DNA of 64,000 nucleotides. It comes from Manduca sexta (Eukaryota; Arthropoda; Insecta; Lepidoptera; Sphingidae). Both the position numbers and the translations under genes were made by a program. A model generated the notes under the pieces. It saw only the letters and a program-made list of their open reading frames with translations. It had not been told where the DNA came from and made no database searches. The stretch covers positions 8,564,609 to 8,628,608 of the forward strand of contig NC_051126.1 in assembly GCF_014839805.1 (NCBI RefSeq). Reading direction: 5' to 3'. Of this stretch, positions 24,701 to 33,783 are shown piece after piece (the stretch's first letter is position 1; each line of letters opens with the position of its first letter).

Positions 24701-27700
24701 GTACCGGGCTATTAATAGGTACAATGAGACCTCCTCTGTTTGTGACAGAAAAGATCTGGCCGTCCACGTAGTGTTCGTACGAAAAAGGTGGTCAAAGCAG
24801 TAAGGGAAAGAATTCGAAGAAATCCTGTCCGAAAGCAAAAGATTTTATCTCGGGAAATGAAGATAGCACCTAGAACCATGTCGCGTATTTTAAAAGATGA
24901 CTTAGGACTTGCAGCCTATAAGAGACGCACTGGCCATTTCTTAACTGATAATTTAAAGAAGAATAGGGTGGTAAAATCGAAACAACTACTGAAGCGGTAC
25001 GCAAAGGGAGGTCACAGAAAAATTTTGTTTACGGATGAGAAAATTTTTACAATTGAGCAACATTTTAACAAACAAAATGACCGTATTTATGCTCAAAGCT
25101 CTAAGGAAGCTTCCCAATTAGTCGACAGAGTGCAACGTGGACATTATCCGACTTCAGTGATGGTTTGGTGGGGTGTTAGCTATGAAGGAGTGACTGAGCC
25201 ATATTTTTGTGAAAAAGGTATCAAAACATCGGCACAAGTGTATCAAGATACCATTCTTGAGAAGGTAGTTAAGCCCCTTAACATCACCATGTTCAATAAC
25301 CAAGTATGGTCCTTCCAGCAAGACTCGGCGCCGGGTCATAAAGCTCGGTCCACGCAGTCTTGGTTGGAATCGAACGTTTCGGACTTCATCAGAGCTGAAG
25401 ACTGGCCGTCGTCTAGTCCCGATCTTAATCCGCTGGATTATGATTTGTGGTCAGTTTTAGAGAGTACAGCTTGCTCTAAACGCCATGATAATTTGGAGTC
25501 CCTAAAACAATCTATACGATTGGCAGTGAAGAATTTTCCCATGGAAAGAGTGCGTGCTTCTATTGATAACTGGCCTCATCGTTTAAAGGACTGTATTGCA
25601 GCCAATGGAGACCACTTCGAATAAGCTTTTTATATTTTTAATTGTTTTATATTTATGTATTAAACTGACACACTGTAAAAGTAATAAATGTTATTTGCAG
25701 TTAACAATTTTCTTTTTTCTTTATTACAATATTTATGGCAAGACTAGGTAATTAATCAGACTTTGTATAGAAAAGACTTATTAAAAAAAATATATATTTA
25801 ATAACAATATTATAAAAGAATGGACAATTGATGACAAAAAATAAAGCCCGGAGTTTCTTTCTGCCTTTCTTCTTCGGGTAGTCATCGCTTAGGTAGTTAG
25901 TGAAAGGCTGGTAGGTTAGCTAGGTTAGGGCTTTTATTGTCCTCACCGGTGAGGATCGCGACGCGTTTCTCCCTTATTGCTTATTCAAAAATACATATAT
26001 ACATAATTTTATTTCTTCTTCCCTGCCAGCCCGAGCTGGCTTCTTTGTTTACTAGGTATATTTTTCATTTATTTTATTTTCAATATAAATTGTCTTTATT
26101 TATATAAGCTAATCTAATTAAGTAATAATTAAATGTTCTCATGTACCTTGACTTATCATAAGTGCAACCATGTTCGCCTACGTGATGAATAAATCATTTT
26201 TTTTTTAATTTTTTATTTTGTATCTACTATTTTATCTACTTTCATAAAATACAAACATTTGAGTATGTTTAAAAAATGAAATCTTGCTCATTTTAATCTT
26301 TAACTGTTTACTTTAAATTCGAATGAAGTAAATAAATAAGCAATTTAGGTAAATTTCGTACTCATAATAAATATAGTTTTCTAGGACACTTTAATTTTGC
26401 CACAGTTTCGACTATGATTATTTCATTTAAAATCATAATTACTTGAATGATTTTTTTCTTTACAACACTAATTTTCCATAACGATTCTTCCAATTAAATC
26501 AGGAAAATAATGCAGCGATTTATGACTACCTTGAGGGTGTTAGTTTAAGTCCTTGTACTGCGAGACAAGAATTAAATCATGTAGCGAGCAAAAAATATAA
26601 AATATGCATAGCTCACCCGATAAGCAAGAAAATAATATATAATTGCGGCTTAAAGTTGGTTTTAATCGTGTTATCTGAAACCTCTACCAGCACACGCAAC
26701 GGAAGCTCTCAAAAGGATTTTTTTTCCGATGCTATATTTTTATTGATGCTCCACTCTGCCATAGCATGATGTTAAATAGCCTATACCCTCTTCGATAAAT
26801 AGGTTATACAACACTAAGATTTTTTCTAATTTAACCAGTAGTACCTGAGATTAACGCGTTTAAAAAAAAAGTTGAGCTTTATAATAGTTATGGGTGCATG
26901 ATTTCATCACAAAATTTCCCCTATATGTAGTAATTTTACTCATTTCACTTAAAATATATTTATTCTTTAATTAATTTAATATACGAGAATCCTAGTCGTA
27001 ATTCTAAATATTAGATCGTTCTATTCCAGGCAGAACAAACACTAAACTTTGCAAATTTCAACTAAACTAGCTCCTCCTAATTTTTTTTATAGATAAATAA
27101 TACCCTTTACTACAAGATTATGCTGTGTTTTGAAAATGTTTTCTAGGTCCTATAATTTAAAACAATGATTTGATATTCCAAACACATTTTAAATAGATAA
27201 CTCAAACTATCTTTCAGAAGTCACCTAACTAAGTCTAAAATTGTATCTACACTAATTTAATTATATGGGAATTTGATAACCACTGGTACTAAAAGAATTA
27301 CTAACGTAATCGCTTTTCAGGAATAGCGACTCAGCTTCATAGAAATTATGAGAGCCTAATTGAAAGTAGTAGGATATGTTTGGTTTCGTTTATTAATTAA
27401 TATACTTATTTAATTAAAATTAATTCAATCTTCACGTTGTCTCGCAAACCGTGTCCCAGCTATATTGTTAAGCTACAATACACTTTATATCGAAGATTAG
27501 CGATGTCGGTACGATTGACAAGAGGAAATTAATGATTTAAGCATCGATACAAACATGCAAATTTGCTGGTCGGATACATACATATTTTATACCTGACTGT
27601 ATACACTTTCGTAGACATACCCTTGTTTACTACTACAAGGTTCCAAGTTCTATTTGGTATGCAAAGGGAATTAGATATATCACATAATTCAAGTCTTTTT

Positions 27701-30700
27701 CAATGAAAGTCCCGAAAGATAATGAAAGTGGAGACCATTGATAAATGTCAAAATTTTTACCAACATAAAGACAATCTTATTTTTGCAAATAAGTATAAAT
27801 TAACGTAGGCCCTTGTAATAATGAGCCAGCGATATATTAATAAATCTGTCATGGTAATTTACTCTGACTAGACGTGTTCAGTTTCACGCCAACTGATATA
27901 TAATTCTATTGATCGACTAATTCCAAACAAATTATAATGAACATTATGTCGATTACGCTCACTGTCGAACCGTAATTACAGGTGCAGGGACGGCAAGAAC
28001 CCACGCTACACCACTGACTATGTTTTATTTTTATTCTATATTTATTTCGGGGTTTTATCCATAAGTACATGCCAACCCCATCGGAACTTATATTAACACA
28101 AGCACAATAAATGCAAATACATTAACTACATACTAAAGCTAATCATCATCAGTTGCTAGGAGACTGTTTTTTTTACAATTTCTGTATGAGGCTTTGCTAA
28201 AATAGTCTATATTATTCCAACATTTAATTCTTTTATCTTATATTCTCTAATTAATCACTAACTATGTTATACAGTGTACCTAATAAAAGTATTTGCATGT
28301 TACTATAGTTAATTGTTTTTATTTATAACATGAAACAAGACAAAAGGGTTGTGTGAACAATTCCAGTCTGTTCCATAATTCAAAAGTGCTGACTTCTTTC
28401 AGTCATGTGAATCTATCACACTACTTCACAACTTTTAATCCGTATATTTATAATAACAGCTGTATTTTTACATTCAGTATATTATTATAAAATCAGATAG
28501 ACATGTATATTGAAATAAATAAATGTTATTGTGCGTGCATTATAAAAGCATCGGTGTTTACTGTTTAGCAAATCTTGTTATATTAAATCCAGGCAATTAT
28601 GTAAGGTAACGAATTTAGAAGTCAATTAGAAAAATTGTGTTTCTATAACAAATTCGGTGACTCGATGTTTGGCCTTAGACTCTGTAAAGCGACTGTCACA
28701 ATATACAAAACTCAACATATTTAATTCTCTAAAGTCGATTCCGGGAATTCAAGGTTGTGTATGCATTTGCACTTAAGTCGGAATATAATGGTCTTTGAAG
28801 CAGCTTTTAAGATAATTCTTTGTCATTAGTCTAAAACCCAATGCTAAAACATAACTAAAAACGTCACAAGAAAACAAAATTCGCAAATACGTTTACTTGG
28901 ACAACATAATTGTTCTAGTTAGTTTAGTTTTAAAACTAGACACCTGGAGCGATTTTGAAAAAAATCTATGGGAGCAATGTGGAATTATATTCTTTCGAAT
29001 AAAAAAATAATATTCCAAATCGTTTCATAAATTACTGAGTTCTGAGGTAACAAACATGAGAAAAAACACATTTCAAATTGATAACATCCTCCTTTTTTTG
29101 AAGCCGTTAAAAAATGTGATTTAAACATTTTTTTGTCTTCATTTGTTTACTTGTGCCCTTGAGACTATTTGAACTAGTACGCTATTATCTTATTCATTCG
29201 ATATATTCTCTCGTGTATCAATGGCCCGTTGTACGAAGTGAAACAATGAATTAAATTTGGAGTGTATGACGCAACCGTTTATAACATTAATGAATTCAGA
29301 GTCTTTGTTGTCAATTAGTTAATTGTTCTCGATCATCCATCCAATATAATTTTACAGCATTAGTAATTAATGGAACTGAACATTGCATATTATAAAAAAA
29401 TTATAACATAAAATCGGTTCGGACATGTGAATCAACTCATCCTTCTGTTTAGTTGCCCTTTACAATAAACGATCTCAATCTGAATCTTCAACCAAATACT
29501 GAGAATGAACCAATCAAAATAACTCATTTGTGAACATGTCAAAAAACTGTTCTGATTGGTTCATTTCTGAGATAGATCGAAATAAGCGATTGGCATCGCT
29601 TATTGAAAATGGCAGTAAATCATAAATTATTTCTCCGTTAATTATACTGACAATATAAACTGTTACTCTAATAACATAACTTTACTAAAAGATACAGTTT
29701 GAGTGACAACCTTCATTTTATTAAGGTAAACTACTCGACATTACCTTATGATTGAAAGTGTTTGGAGAACACAATGCTTTGAAAGCAACTTCATAGTTTA
29801 AACACATTATAAAAACGACAGGTAATAACTGACCAGAAATTGCATAGCGTATCATGTCAACAGCAGGTCCAGAAGGAATCACTATTATAGATTCATGGCC
29901 ATAACACATTTACAATAAAATATAGTGGAAATTTTAGAGGTGATAGAGTCGCTTTCTGGTCTAGTGACAGCTTATTAATACGTACACTGAAACCTGAACT
30001 AGATCATAAGTCGAGTGATTAAATTTCGTATTAATTATTAAGATCCCAAAAACATAAATGATTTTACAATTAATTTTATAAAGTAATTACGTGTTGCTCT
30101 GTTAAAGCGGCAATAGACTAGTCTGATGTGGAACGGAATGCCGAGACAAGTGTCCGCAGGTTCAAATCTCAAGGGCACACACCTCAGAGTTTTCTATAAT
30201 TATGTGTGTATTCTTTGTTCAATATCGCCTGCTTTAATGGTGAAGGAAAACATTGTGATGAAATCTGCATACCTGAAAAGTTCTTTATAGGAATTTTGAG
30301 GGTGTGTGAAGTCTACCAATCCGCACTAGGCCAACGTGGGGGACTAAGACCTAATCCTTCTCGGTAGTAGAGGAGGCCCGTGCCCAGTAGTGGGACAGTA
30401 TATAATACAAGGCTGATATAATTACATATATTTTTATTACCTTTTTCTCGCGGCTTCACCCGCTTGAAAGAGTTTTTCCGAGATAAAAGTTCCGCTATTT
30501 ATTTTACCAGGATAAAATGCTTGTGATGTAATGAGCCTATGTCCCTTCCAAAGTTTCTAACTGTCTCCAATGAAATTCATTCCATAGTTCTAGATTTTAT
30601 CGTGTTCATTCAGACGCGGCGGGAGACTTTGTTTTATAATATGTAAGGATAACTATGTATGAACTTATTAATTCAGGTAGTGCTTTGTCAGTTAGAAAAA

Positions 30701-33458
30701 TCCTATTCAGAATATTATGAAAGAGGTGCAGTCGACTAAAGTTTGCGGTAACGACTAAAAGTTACCGTTGCTATTATTATAGTCTATAACAATAGTGGCT
30801 TACTATCTTAAATATTAGTGACGTAACCAAGAGCTGTTTTAATAAATTAATCTCACCTTTGAGCAGAATCTTAAGTAGATATTCAATGTATTGAATTACT
30901 TTATCAACAAAGCTTAAAAACGTCATTTAGCTGAGTTGGCGATTTTTAATAAACAAAACTCAGCCCACATTAACTCAACGTCGGGAGAAAATTATAATAC
31001 AAAAACCACAATAAAATCCGTAAAATATTATTATTTTAACAAAACTCACCTGTCAATATTTTTCATATGCTATGAATTAAGATACCACTTGATATGTCCT
31101 TACATATTTTTTTAAATAGCGTCAACTTTGATATGCTGAATTTAATTTGACAGCGGTTCAGCTAGTTCGCATTTCAGAGCGAATCAGTGTGACATCTATT
31201 AATACGGTCCCAAGGCCGGTGTGGGTAAGATGGAAACTTTTAGCACTCGGAAAGTTCCTTGTGAAGAACCTAGATCTTGAATTTATTATCCAAGTAACTA
31301 TATTTTATGCTATTAGCGTAATAGTAGGTAATTGTAATCAATTTTGCCGACAAAATTATTTTTTCTTTCTATAAACGCTATAAATCTAGCGTATGAGAAA
31401 CAGTTTTACGATTTGTATAGATAAATTTTCCACTGGCTGCATTATCTAGAAACATACGACTGATAGTTCAATCTCTTAGTTATTTGCGAGCATAAAAGTC
31501 AAATATTCATTTAACATTATTACTAATATATGCTTAGTAACATATATTAATAATAAAGTTAAATTTCTATAGAAATGATTACTCAAATATCCTTTCTCTG
31601 AACTCTATCCTCTACCATAGATTATATATCTCATATCTGTAACTCGACTTAACCGCAAATTATCAGATTCTACAAATCAACTACGCAATAATATGTAAAG
31701 CAAATAATTTTCTATATATGAGCCGAAATATCTCGTTATTATGTGGTTTAGATGGAGTAACTGTATATAATATTAAAACTATTTACTATTAACTGTTATA
31801 CTATTTCTATGATTCATATTTCATTAGATGTTTAGTATAGAAATTTAAAAATCCCTAGGTAGAGCGGTGCTCAAAGGTCCAATTTAGTAATATTGCCTCG
31901 TAAATATCTTTAAAGTCCCAGAAAAAAACTGTTGAAAATCGTTCATGACCTATATGCACTACTCACGCTTTCCAATAACTTCAATCGCGCTTGTTGGAGT
32001 GTTCAGCATTATTTTCTCAACTAGCAGATTACCGATGGTACCAGATTAAACAATTGGACCAGCGTATATCGTTAAAATTGTCAAGTGGCCTGTTTCGGTC
32101 GTGTTTCATCTGCGTACCTACAATAAGGTGCTATGTTACCGTTGTCAACTCGTTGCCAAAAACATTAAACTGTTTCATAACTAATAGTTGCTTGCAATGT
32201 CAGTTTCATAATAAGGCTAATTCTCGACATCATATTGAAAACATATACGCGAAGATTTATATATGCCAGCACATTGACAACTGTCAAGTGTCATTTAACG
32301 TTGATCGACTATATTTCTAGACTACAGGTATCCTAAATTAGATCCAGTATTAATTAGTGTCTGGATAAACAATAACTAATCGTCATAAATTACAAAATAA
32401 CTTGTACATCTTTTCAAGGATACGTCCATTAAACTACGCACAATTTTTATTATCAACAGAGTTAATGTGATAAATACGAGAGGTTTTATTAGCAAACTAA
32501 TAAAATACTTCAACATTCCTTTCTACAAAAATTTAAAAAAAATTGTAAAGGAATATCAGTCATATTTTAATTGGGAAGTATTAAAGCTAAGAAGGAATTT
32601 ATTAGAAACTGTCATTTCTCTTTAATGTAATAAGGATTATTTTTTTCACAATCCTTTTACATTGTAAAAAGTGATATAAGCTTCTATTGGGCTAAGAAAA
32701 TTTGGTAAAGTATAGATTAATTTATAATCGTAATAATGATCTTATTAAATCATGATACAAATACAACCATAAACAAAATGTGGTCCCAAATCAACAATGA
32801 CCATTAAATCTCATACATAATATTCTGTTTACGTATATATTTAAATAACTACTAATTGTTCATTTATCTCACATTTTTAAATACTTATTATTGATATTGT
32901 CAAAAAAAATCTATCATCAAATAAAGCCATTTAAATCTGTAGTTATCTATATAGAAAGAATAAAATCTAAATTCTTACCTGGCTTCTTCGGTAGGCTGCA
33001 AGAAACCCCACGGTGATTATCTTCTCTTTACTGAGCTTTGCAGCCATGCTCGGACAGGCTTTAGCGCCGCCACAATCGGCATTTATAAGGTCATACAAAT
33101 CTACTCCATCCACTTCGATGTCGTCTACAGCGACATTATCTTCGATCAGGTAAGTGGTGACGCTTGAGTATACATTATTAAGGTATATAGAATCTATTAC
33201 GTTTGAAGAAGTTATCTCTGCGTCTTCAGAAAGCGATGTATTCAAAACTTCGCACTGAACTTTCTTAGAAACATTCGTCACTGCTGTACCATTCGGATTG
33301 TTCTTTGTCGCGTTAAAAATATCATAATAGTCTAATTCTACTTTAGGGATAGTATTATTATCGATAGACAATAATTCTTCTGGTTCCTTTGTTTTAAATT
33401 TGCCTTCACTCCGTCCATATATGAAAATTAAACACATCAGTGTCACTATGGATGCCAT
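3549..33458 (-). CDS. Receptor-type guanylate cyclase, N-terminal part (4 exons; 3' end beyond window)
   Basis: Four exons join in phase: 33458-32979, 13241-13096, 4188-4077 and 3743-3549. They encode 311 residues and the last exon ends at a GT donor, so the gene continues off the left edge. Residues 1-19 look like a signal peptide. Residues 20-145 form an acidic region with five N-glycosylation sequons (N34, N49, N56, N62, N73). From about residue 147 the protein reads as the ANF-receptor fold of membrane guanylate cyclases, with ITVGFLAAY, LGALPLAVAAVN, FFGPDGTC, AAAWNLPLISHKCA, FARTLPP and ALLKAFGW. Family members are single-pass membrane proteins that make cGMP when a ligand binds outside the cell. 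An acceptor-like CCACAG ends at 33499, so an upstream non-coding exon is likely; the ATG has an AAAATGG context. I cannot tell which insect paralogue this is. The cyclase assignment rests on this domain only, since kinase-homology and catalytic parts are not in the window. Confidence 0.87.
4077..4188 (-). CDS. Cyclase gene coding exon 3
   Basis: The acceptor TTGTTACAG is followed by 112 bases: one base completing R209, then 37 codons (AMTQMRDLGVVAFFGPDGTC, then HTEAKLAAAWNLPLISH), ending before GTGAGT in phase 0. FFGPDGTC and the WNLP segment are conserved in the ligand-binding region of receptor guanylate cyclases. An in-frame ATG a few codons upstream is intronic. Confidence 0.88.
4495..4758 (-). 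mobile_element. tRNA-derived SINE (family A), inserted in a Helitron
   Basis: On the minus strand it begins CTGCCTCGGTGGCGTAG, carries the B-box GGGTTCGAATCCCGGG, and continues into a body ending near CCCCTTCGGGGATAAAATGC. It is flanked by a perfect 12-bp target duplication, GGTCTCAAACTA, at 4483-4494 and 4759-4770. The head folds like a tRNA but the element is much longer than a tRNA and is repeated elsewhere in the window. Confidence 0.88.
4774..4798. repeat. (TA)n microsatellite
   Basis: An uninterrupted run of about 12 TA units lies inside the split Helitron, a few bases beyond the SINE target duplication. Confidence 0.9.
6349..7100 (-). mobile_element. Non-autonomous Helitron with internal tandem array
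   Basis: Read on the minus strand it starts TCTATATACTATTATATAAA and ends in a CGCGGGCGGAGCCGCG hairpin followed by GGCAAAAGTTAG. Most of its middle is a five-unit 123-bp tandem array. Confidence 0.8.
6439..7050 (-). repeat. Five tandem units of about 123 bp
   Basis: Units begin at about 6439, 6561, 6684, 6807 and 6930, each with ACTGCTCCGCTCCTATTGG, GCGTGATGATATATAGCC and GGTAGTTCCTGAGATTAG (plus-strand reading). The spacing is 122-123 bp. The units belong to the Helitron body, and a single unit is present in the copy at 33784-34343. Confidence 0.9.
7753..8002. mobile_element. MITE of about 250 bp, copy 1
   Basis: The ends are inverted copies: GCACTCTTAACAAAATAATG on the left and CATTATTTTATTAAGAGTGC on the right. 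The similarity reaches about 45 bp in, to TTTGTGG/CCACAAA. The second copy at 45460-45706 is in the opposite orientation. Confidence 0.8.
8040..8340. repeat. Helitron-like scraps
   Basis: 8080-8185 contains TTCAATAGTTTAGCCGT and AGAGACAGACAGAGGC, wording common in lepidopteran Helitron bodies. CTAGATTTTGTTTGCG at about 8267 resembles a degenerate Helitron 3' end on the minus strand. No complete element could be drawn. Confidence 0.45.
9258..9524 (-). mobile_element. SINE family A, copy with fold-back tail
   Basis: It has the same head and body as the copy at 4495-4758. It is flanked by the 10-bp duplication ATTATTTATA at 9248-9257 and 9525-9534. The end opposite the tRNA head carries a 21-bp perfect inverted repeat (9270-9290 and 9295-9315). 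Confidence 0.85.
9270..9315. repeat. Perfect 21-bp palindrome with 4-base loop
   Basis: The arms are 9270-9290 and 9295-9315, with loop ATAA. Each arm contains the SINE-tail words CCTCTGCATATCCC or their complement, so the SINE tail has been duplicated in inverted form. Confidence 0.92.
9556..9760 (-). mobile_element. SINE family D fragment
   Basis: The complement reads as the familiar lepidopteran SINE: GGTGAAGGAAACCATTG, TGCATGCCTGAGAAG, GTGAAGTCTACCAATCC and GGGACAGTGTATA. The plus-strand copy at 30104-30415 matches it. Confidence 0.75.
10603..10788. mobile_element. MITE family E, copy 1
   Basis: The left part has CGCCAATCGCTTTTTTCG, and the right part has GATTGAGATTGGGATCG followed by ATACGGCTGATAG. 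The halves are imperfect inverted repeats, and a middle TTGTGATTGGTTTATTCTCGG is shared with copies near 29.5, 40.6 and 62.7 kb. Confidence 0.65.
12659..12860 (+). mobile_element. Repeat family B, copy 1 (degenerate)
   Basis: It shares GATCCCACTGC, AGTCAACACAATTAT, CGGCCTGTTTGGAAT and TATCCTACCACC in the same order with copies at 34985, 40737 and 59911. All four copies are on the plus strand. The class is unknown; it may be a SINE or the end of a LINE. Confidence 0.65.
12880..13056. mobile_element. hAT-type MITE beside cyclase exon 2
   Basis: It starts CAGTGGCAAAGGATCC and ends TTCGCCATTCGCCACTA, an inverted repeat of the CAGTGGCGAA kind. The flanks ACGCTTAT (12872-12879) and ATGCTTAC (13057-13064) match at 6 of 8 positions, as expected for an aged 8-bp hAT duplication. 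Its edge lies about 40 bases from the exon 2 donor. Confidence 0.75.
13096..13241 (-). CDS. Cyclase gene coding exon 2
   Basis: Read after the acceptor TTGCCAG in phase 0, it gives TVLGALPLAVAAVNRDPS, then LLPGLRLRFVAVDIG, ending in CTAAG before the donor GTAACG (phase 2). The 146 bases fit 48 codons plus two bases exactly and match the ALPLAVxxVN signature of the ANF-receptor domain. Two other frames over the same bases are open for longer, which hides the exon from simple ORF scans. It is clearly GC-richer than its surroundings. Confidence 0.88.
14385..14495. mobile_element. Small fold-back element
   Basis: ATTATACCGCCTTCAAAAACC-like and GGTTTTTGAAGGCAGTATAAT-like arms face each other. The pairing extends outwards through GTTTTAACAAAAC and GTTAAAAAGTTTT, giving a palindrome of about 110 bp. 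Confidence 0.7.
15503..18661. mobile_element. 3.16-kb inverted-repeat element with subterminal repeats, class unknown
   Basis: Both ends read ATATCGACGCTMGAAAGC and then ATAAACGCTGTMACCC inwards, matching at about 38 of 41 positions. The flanking CAC at 15500-15502 and 18662-18664 could be a 3-bp target duplication. The words GCTGTAAC/GTTACAGC recur in both arms (about 15520, 15714, 15753, 15895, 18300, 18340, 18472, 18630). No transposase of its own was recognised. Short minus-strand frames at 17525-17707 and 17976-18206 are unassigned, and a dead mariner lies inside. Confidence 0.75.
16514..17470 (+). pseudogene. Degenerate mariner (DD34D) transposase
   Basis: Translation in shifting frames gives mariner wording: FWFQRFLSGNFDLQNKPRGR, DPSQTTLELAAGFDVSDKS, SESNQQNRVECCVTLLNRHN, VSVWWTS-like, LLLQDKARPHTAQQTATKLE and LRHPPYS. 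The N-terminal helix-turn-helix is largely missing, and there are several frameshifts and stops. The catalytic asparagine context HDNARPHT has become QDKARPHT. It cannot make a working transposase. Clear mariner terminal repeats were not found. Confidence 0.88.
18870..19045 (+). repeat. Dispersed repeat family C, copy 1
   Basis: It shares ATTCTTTCAAATAAAATAAG, ACTGAGTTCT, CAAATTGATA and TTTTTTTGAAGTCGGT in order with 28955-29115. The latter words are a common lepidopteran repeat end. The element class was not determined. Confidence 0.6.
19446..19627. mobile_element. MITE of about 180 bp
   Basis: The ends are GGGCCCTTATTCTGTATGAT on the left and ATAGAGAATAAGGCCCC on the right. Inside, CACGTAACG and CGTTACGTG-like words add to the symmetry. 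It has no coding capacity. Confidence 0.7.
19889..20507. mobile_element. Non-autonomous DNA element with about 100-bp inverted ends
   Basis: The left end reads AGTCCATTGAAATGTTACAT and then TGCGTTTTTTAGTGGACGC, ATTTTATTTTTTTGAAGTG, GGGGGTCAGTGTAAAG. The right end is the inverted counterpart with few differences. The middle includes a 65-residue plus-strand frame (19956-20153) with CFICAK that matches nothing I know. Confidence 0.75.
20568..20834 (-). other. Unrecognised open frame ending in a donor-like site
   Basis: An 88-residue minus-strand frame contains HQRLRDRARRLYSFNN and FLFDDKNIKLIQ, and runs into CAG/GTAATT, which looks like a splice donor. I recognise no family. It lies just beyond the inverted-repeat element at 19889-20507 and may belong to a degraded transposon or be chance. 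Confidence 0.2.
21062..21286 (-). mobile_element. Short Helitron (second subfamily)
   Basis: On the minus strand it starts TCTATACTAATATAAAGAGG, contains GTTTGTTTGTAGTTTTGTAG and ends GAGCTGCTGGGAAAAGCTAA. That is a Helitron-like hairpin and a decayed CTAG end. Its body differs from the copies with 123-bp units. Confidence 0.65.
22324..22558 (-). mobile_element. SINE family A, old copy
   Basis: It keeps ACTGATATTGAGCC, CCCGAGATTCAAACCGGGC and CGCCACCAAGGCAG in the right order but has many substitutions and a deletion. Confidence 0.75.
23063..24070 (+). pseudogene. 5'-truncated Jockey-like LINE, reverse transcriptase C-terminal half
   Basis: One continuous frame of about 335 codons starts inside the reverse-transcriptase domain at SSAGSTVGIGVPQGSILGP. 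It contains YINDLP, the catalytic FADDTSL box, WFSANNLLNAAKTKC, and the Jockey-type C-terminal region LVYFAYFHSIMSYCILLWG, LQKRAIRAIYNL and YNKIP, and ends at TAA. The endonuclease, ORF1 and the first part of the reverse transcriptase are missing, which is usual for a truncated LINE insertion. The frame has no stop, so the insertion is fairly young, but the product would lack essential parts. The 3' untranslated part follows to about 24440, where a maT element starts. Confidence 0.88.
24441..25750 (+). mobile_element. maT-type (DD37D) Tc1/mariner transposon
   Basis: The inverted ends are CTTAGTCTGGCCATAAATAC on the left and the complement of CCTAGTCTTGCCATAAATAT on the right. TA lies at both outer edges (24441-24442 and 25749-25750). 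Together with the single long transposase gene this makes an almost complete element. It appears to have landed in the 3' region of the LINE to its left. Confidence 0.87.
24585..25624 (+). pseudogene. maT transposase with one frameshift
   Basis: The gene begins MVWGDKENRIAVIALHKVG. The helix-turn-helix region and the GRPR-type linker are followed by catalytic motifs FTDEKIF, QQDSAPGHKA and SSSPDLNPLDYDLW. Thirty-seven residues lie between the second and third catalytic aspartates, the DD37D spacing of the maT group. The reading frame shifts once, near 24750, within an A-rich run at GACAGAAAAG: the upstream frame then reads nonsense, while the downstream frame is open to the TAA at 25624. A single missing base would explain it. 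No other damage is seen, so this is a recently dead copy. Confidence 0.88.
25845..26210 (+). mobile_element. LINE 3' end
   Basis: AGCCCGGAGTTTCTTTCTGCC and GGTGAGGATCGCG are followed by GCCTACGTGATGAATAAATC and a run of T. This resembles the 3' untranslated region of lepidopteran non-LTR elements. It may be the rest of the LINE at 23063-24440, displaced by the maT insertion. Confidence 0.5.
26685..26895 (-). repeat. Helitron relic
   Basis: CACACGCAACGGAAGCTCTC, CCATAGCATGATGTTAAATA, AACCAGTAGTACCTGAGATT and AACGCGTTT follow the order of the Helitron at 36087-37094 with a single repeat unit. Both ends are decayed. Confidence 0.65.
28955..29115 (+). repeat. Dispersed repeat family C, copy 2
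   Basis: It matches 18870-19045: GGAATTATATTCTTTCGAAT, TTACTGAGTTCTGAGG, CAAATTGATAACATCCTCC and TTTTTTTGAAGCCG. Confidence 0.6.
29461..29612. mobile_element. MITE family E, copy 2
   Basis: It has CGATCTCAATCTGAATCTTC, GAATGAACCAATCAAAATAA and, on the right, AAGCGATTGGCATCGCTTAT, so it is inverted relative to copies at 10603, 40534 and 62625. Confidence 0.65.
30104..30415 (+). mobile_element. SINE family D, fullest copy
   Basis: A tRNA-like head (GCGGCAATAGACTAG, GCAGGTTCAAATCTC) is followed by the body GGTGAAGGAAAACATTGTG, TGTGAAGTCTACCAATCC, AGGCCAACGTGGGGGAC and GGCCCGTGCCCAGTAGTGGG. It ends in an AT-rich tail near ATAATACAAGGCTGATATAA. Confidence 0.82.
30440..30655 (-). repeat. Helitron relic
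   Basis: CTCGCGGCTTCACCCGC, GATAAAAGTTCCGC, CTAACTGTCTCCAATGAAAT and CGGCGGGAGACTTTGTTTTA match part of the Helitron at 36087-37094 on the same strand. Confidence 0.65.
32979..33458 (-). CDS. Cyclase gene coding exon 1
   Basis: It encodes residues 1-160, starting MASIVTLMCLIFIYG and ending ...GFLAAYRRSQ before the donor GTAAGAAT, phase 0. It covers the signal peptide, the sequon-rich acidic region and the first strand of the ligand-binding fold. If the acceptor ending at 33499 is used, the exon extends to 33498 with a short 5' untranslated part. Confidence 0.85.
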
Positions 33459-33783
33459 TTTACTTGTTTATATTGTATAATATTCCTCGTTGCTCCGTCT
33501 GTGGAACAAAAATAAATGTTAAGGTAAAAATAATCAACGAAACCAAACTGTTTTATAATTAATTATTTTTGCAACAACAAATAAAAAAAAACATTTTCAA
33601 ATGTCTGTTCCTATTAGATGGAAAAATACCTTCAAAGTACCGTCATTGAGTTTAATTTTATAATCCAATTCCATTAAAACACAAATATCCAATTTACTTT
33701 TGAAGCATGCTATTTCGGACAATACACAGAATAAAGTATACGGATATTAAAAGCCTTTATTCGTTTGTAATTCTTGTTATACA

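Larger units (their letters stand above)
13242..32978. other. Cyclase intron 1 (about 19.7 kb)
   Basis: This intron separates the signal-peptide exon from the rest of the ligand-binding domain. It contains the 3.16-kb inverted-repeat element with the dead mariner, several MITEs, the Jockey-like LINE, the maT transposon, a SINE and Helitron relics. The spans 26.9-28.9 kb and 30.7-32.9 kb are AT-rich without anything I can name. A minus-strand open frame at 20568-20834 ending in a donor-like CAG/GTAATT is unrecognised. Confidence 0.65.

Noticed and set aside
29744..29909. Minus-strand frame ending in AAG/GTAATG, tested as a cyclase exon
   Set aside because: The peptide shows no resemblance to the receptor domain, and exons 1 and 2 join perfectly without it.
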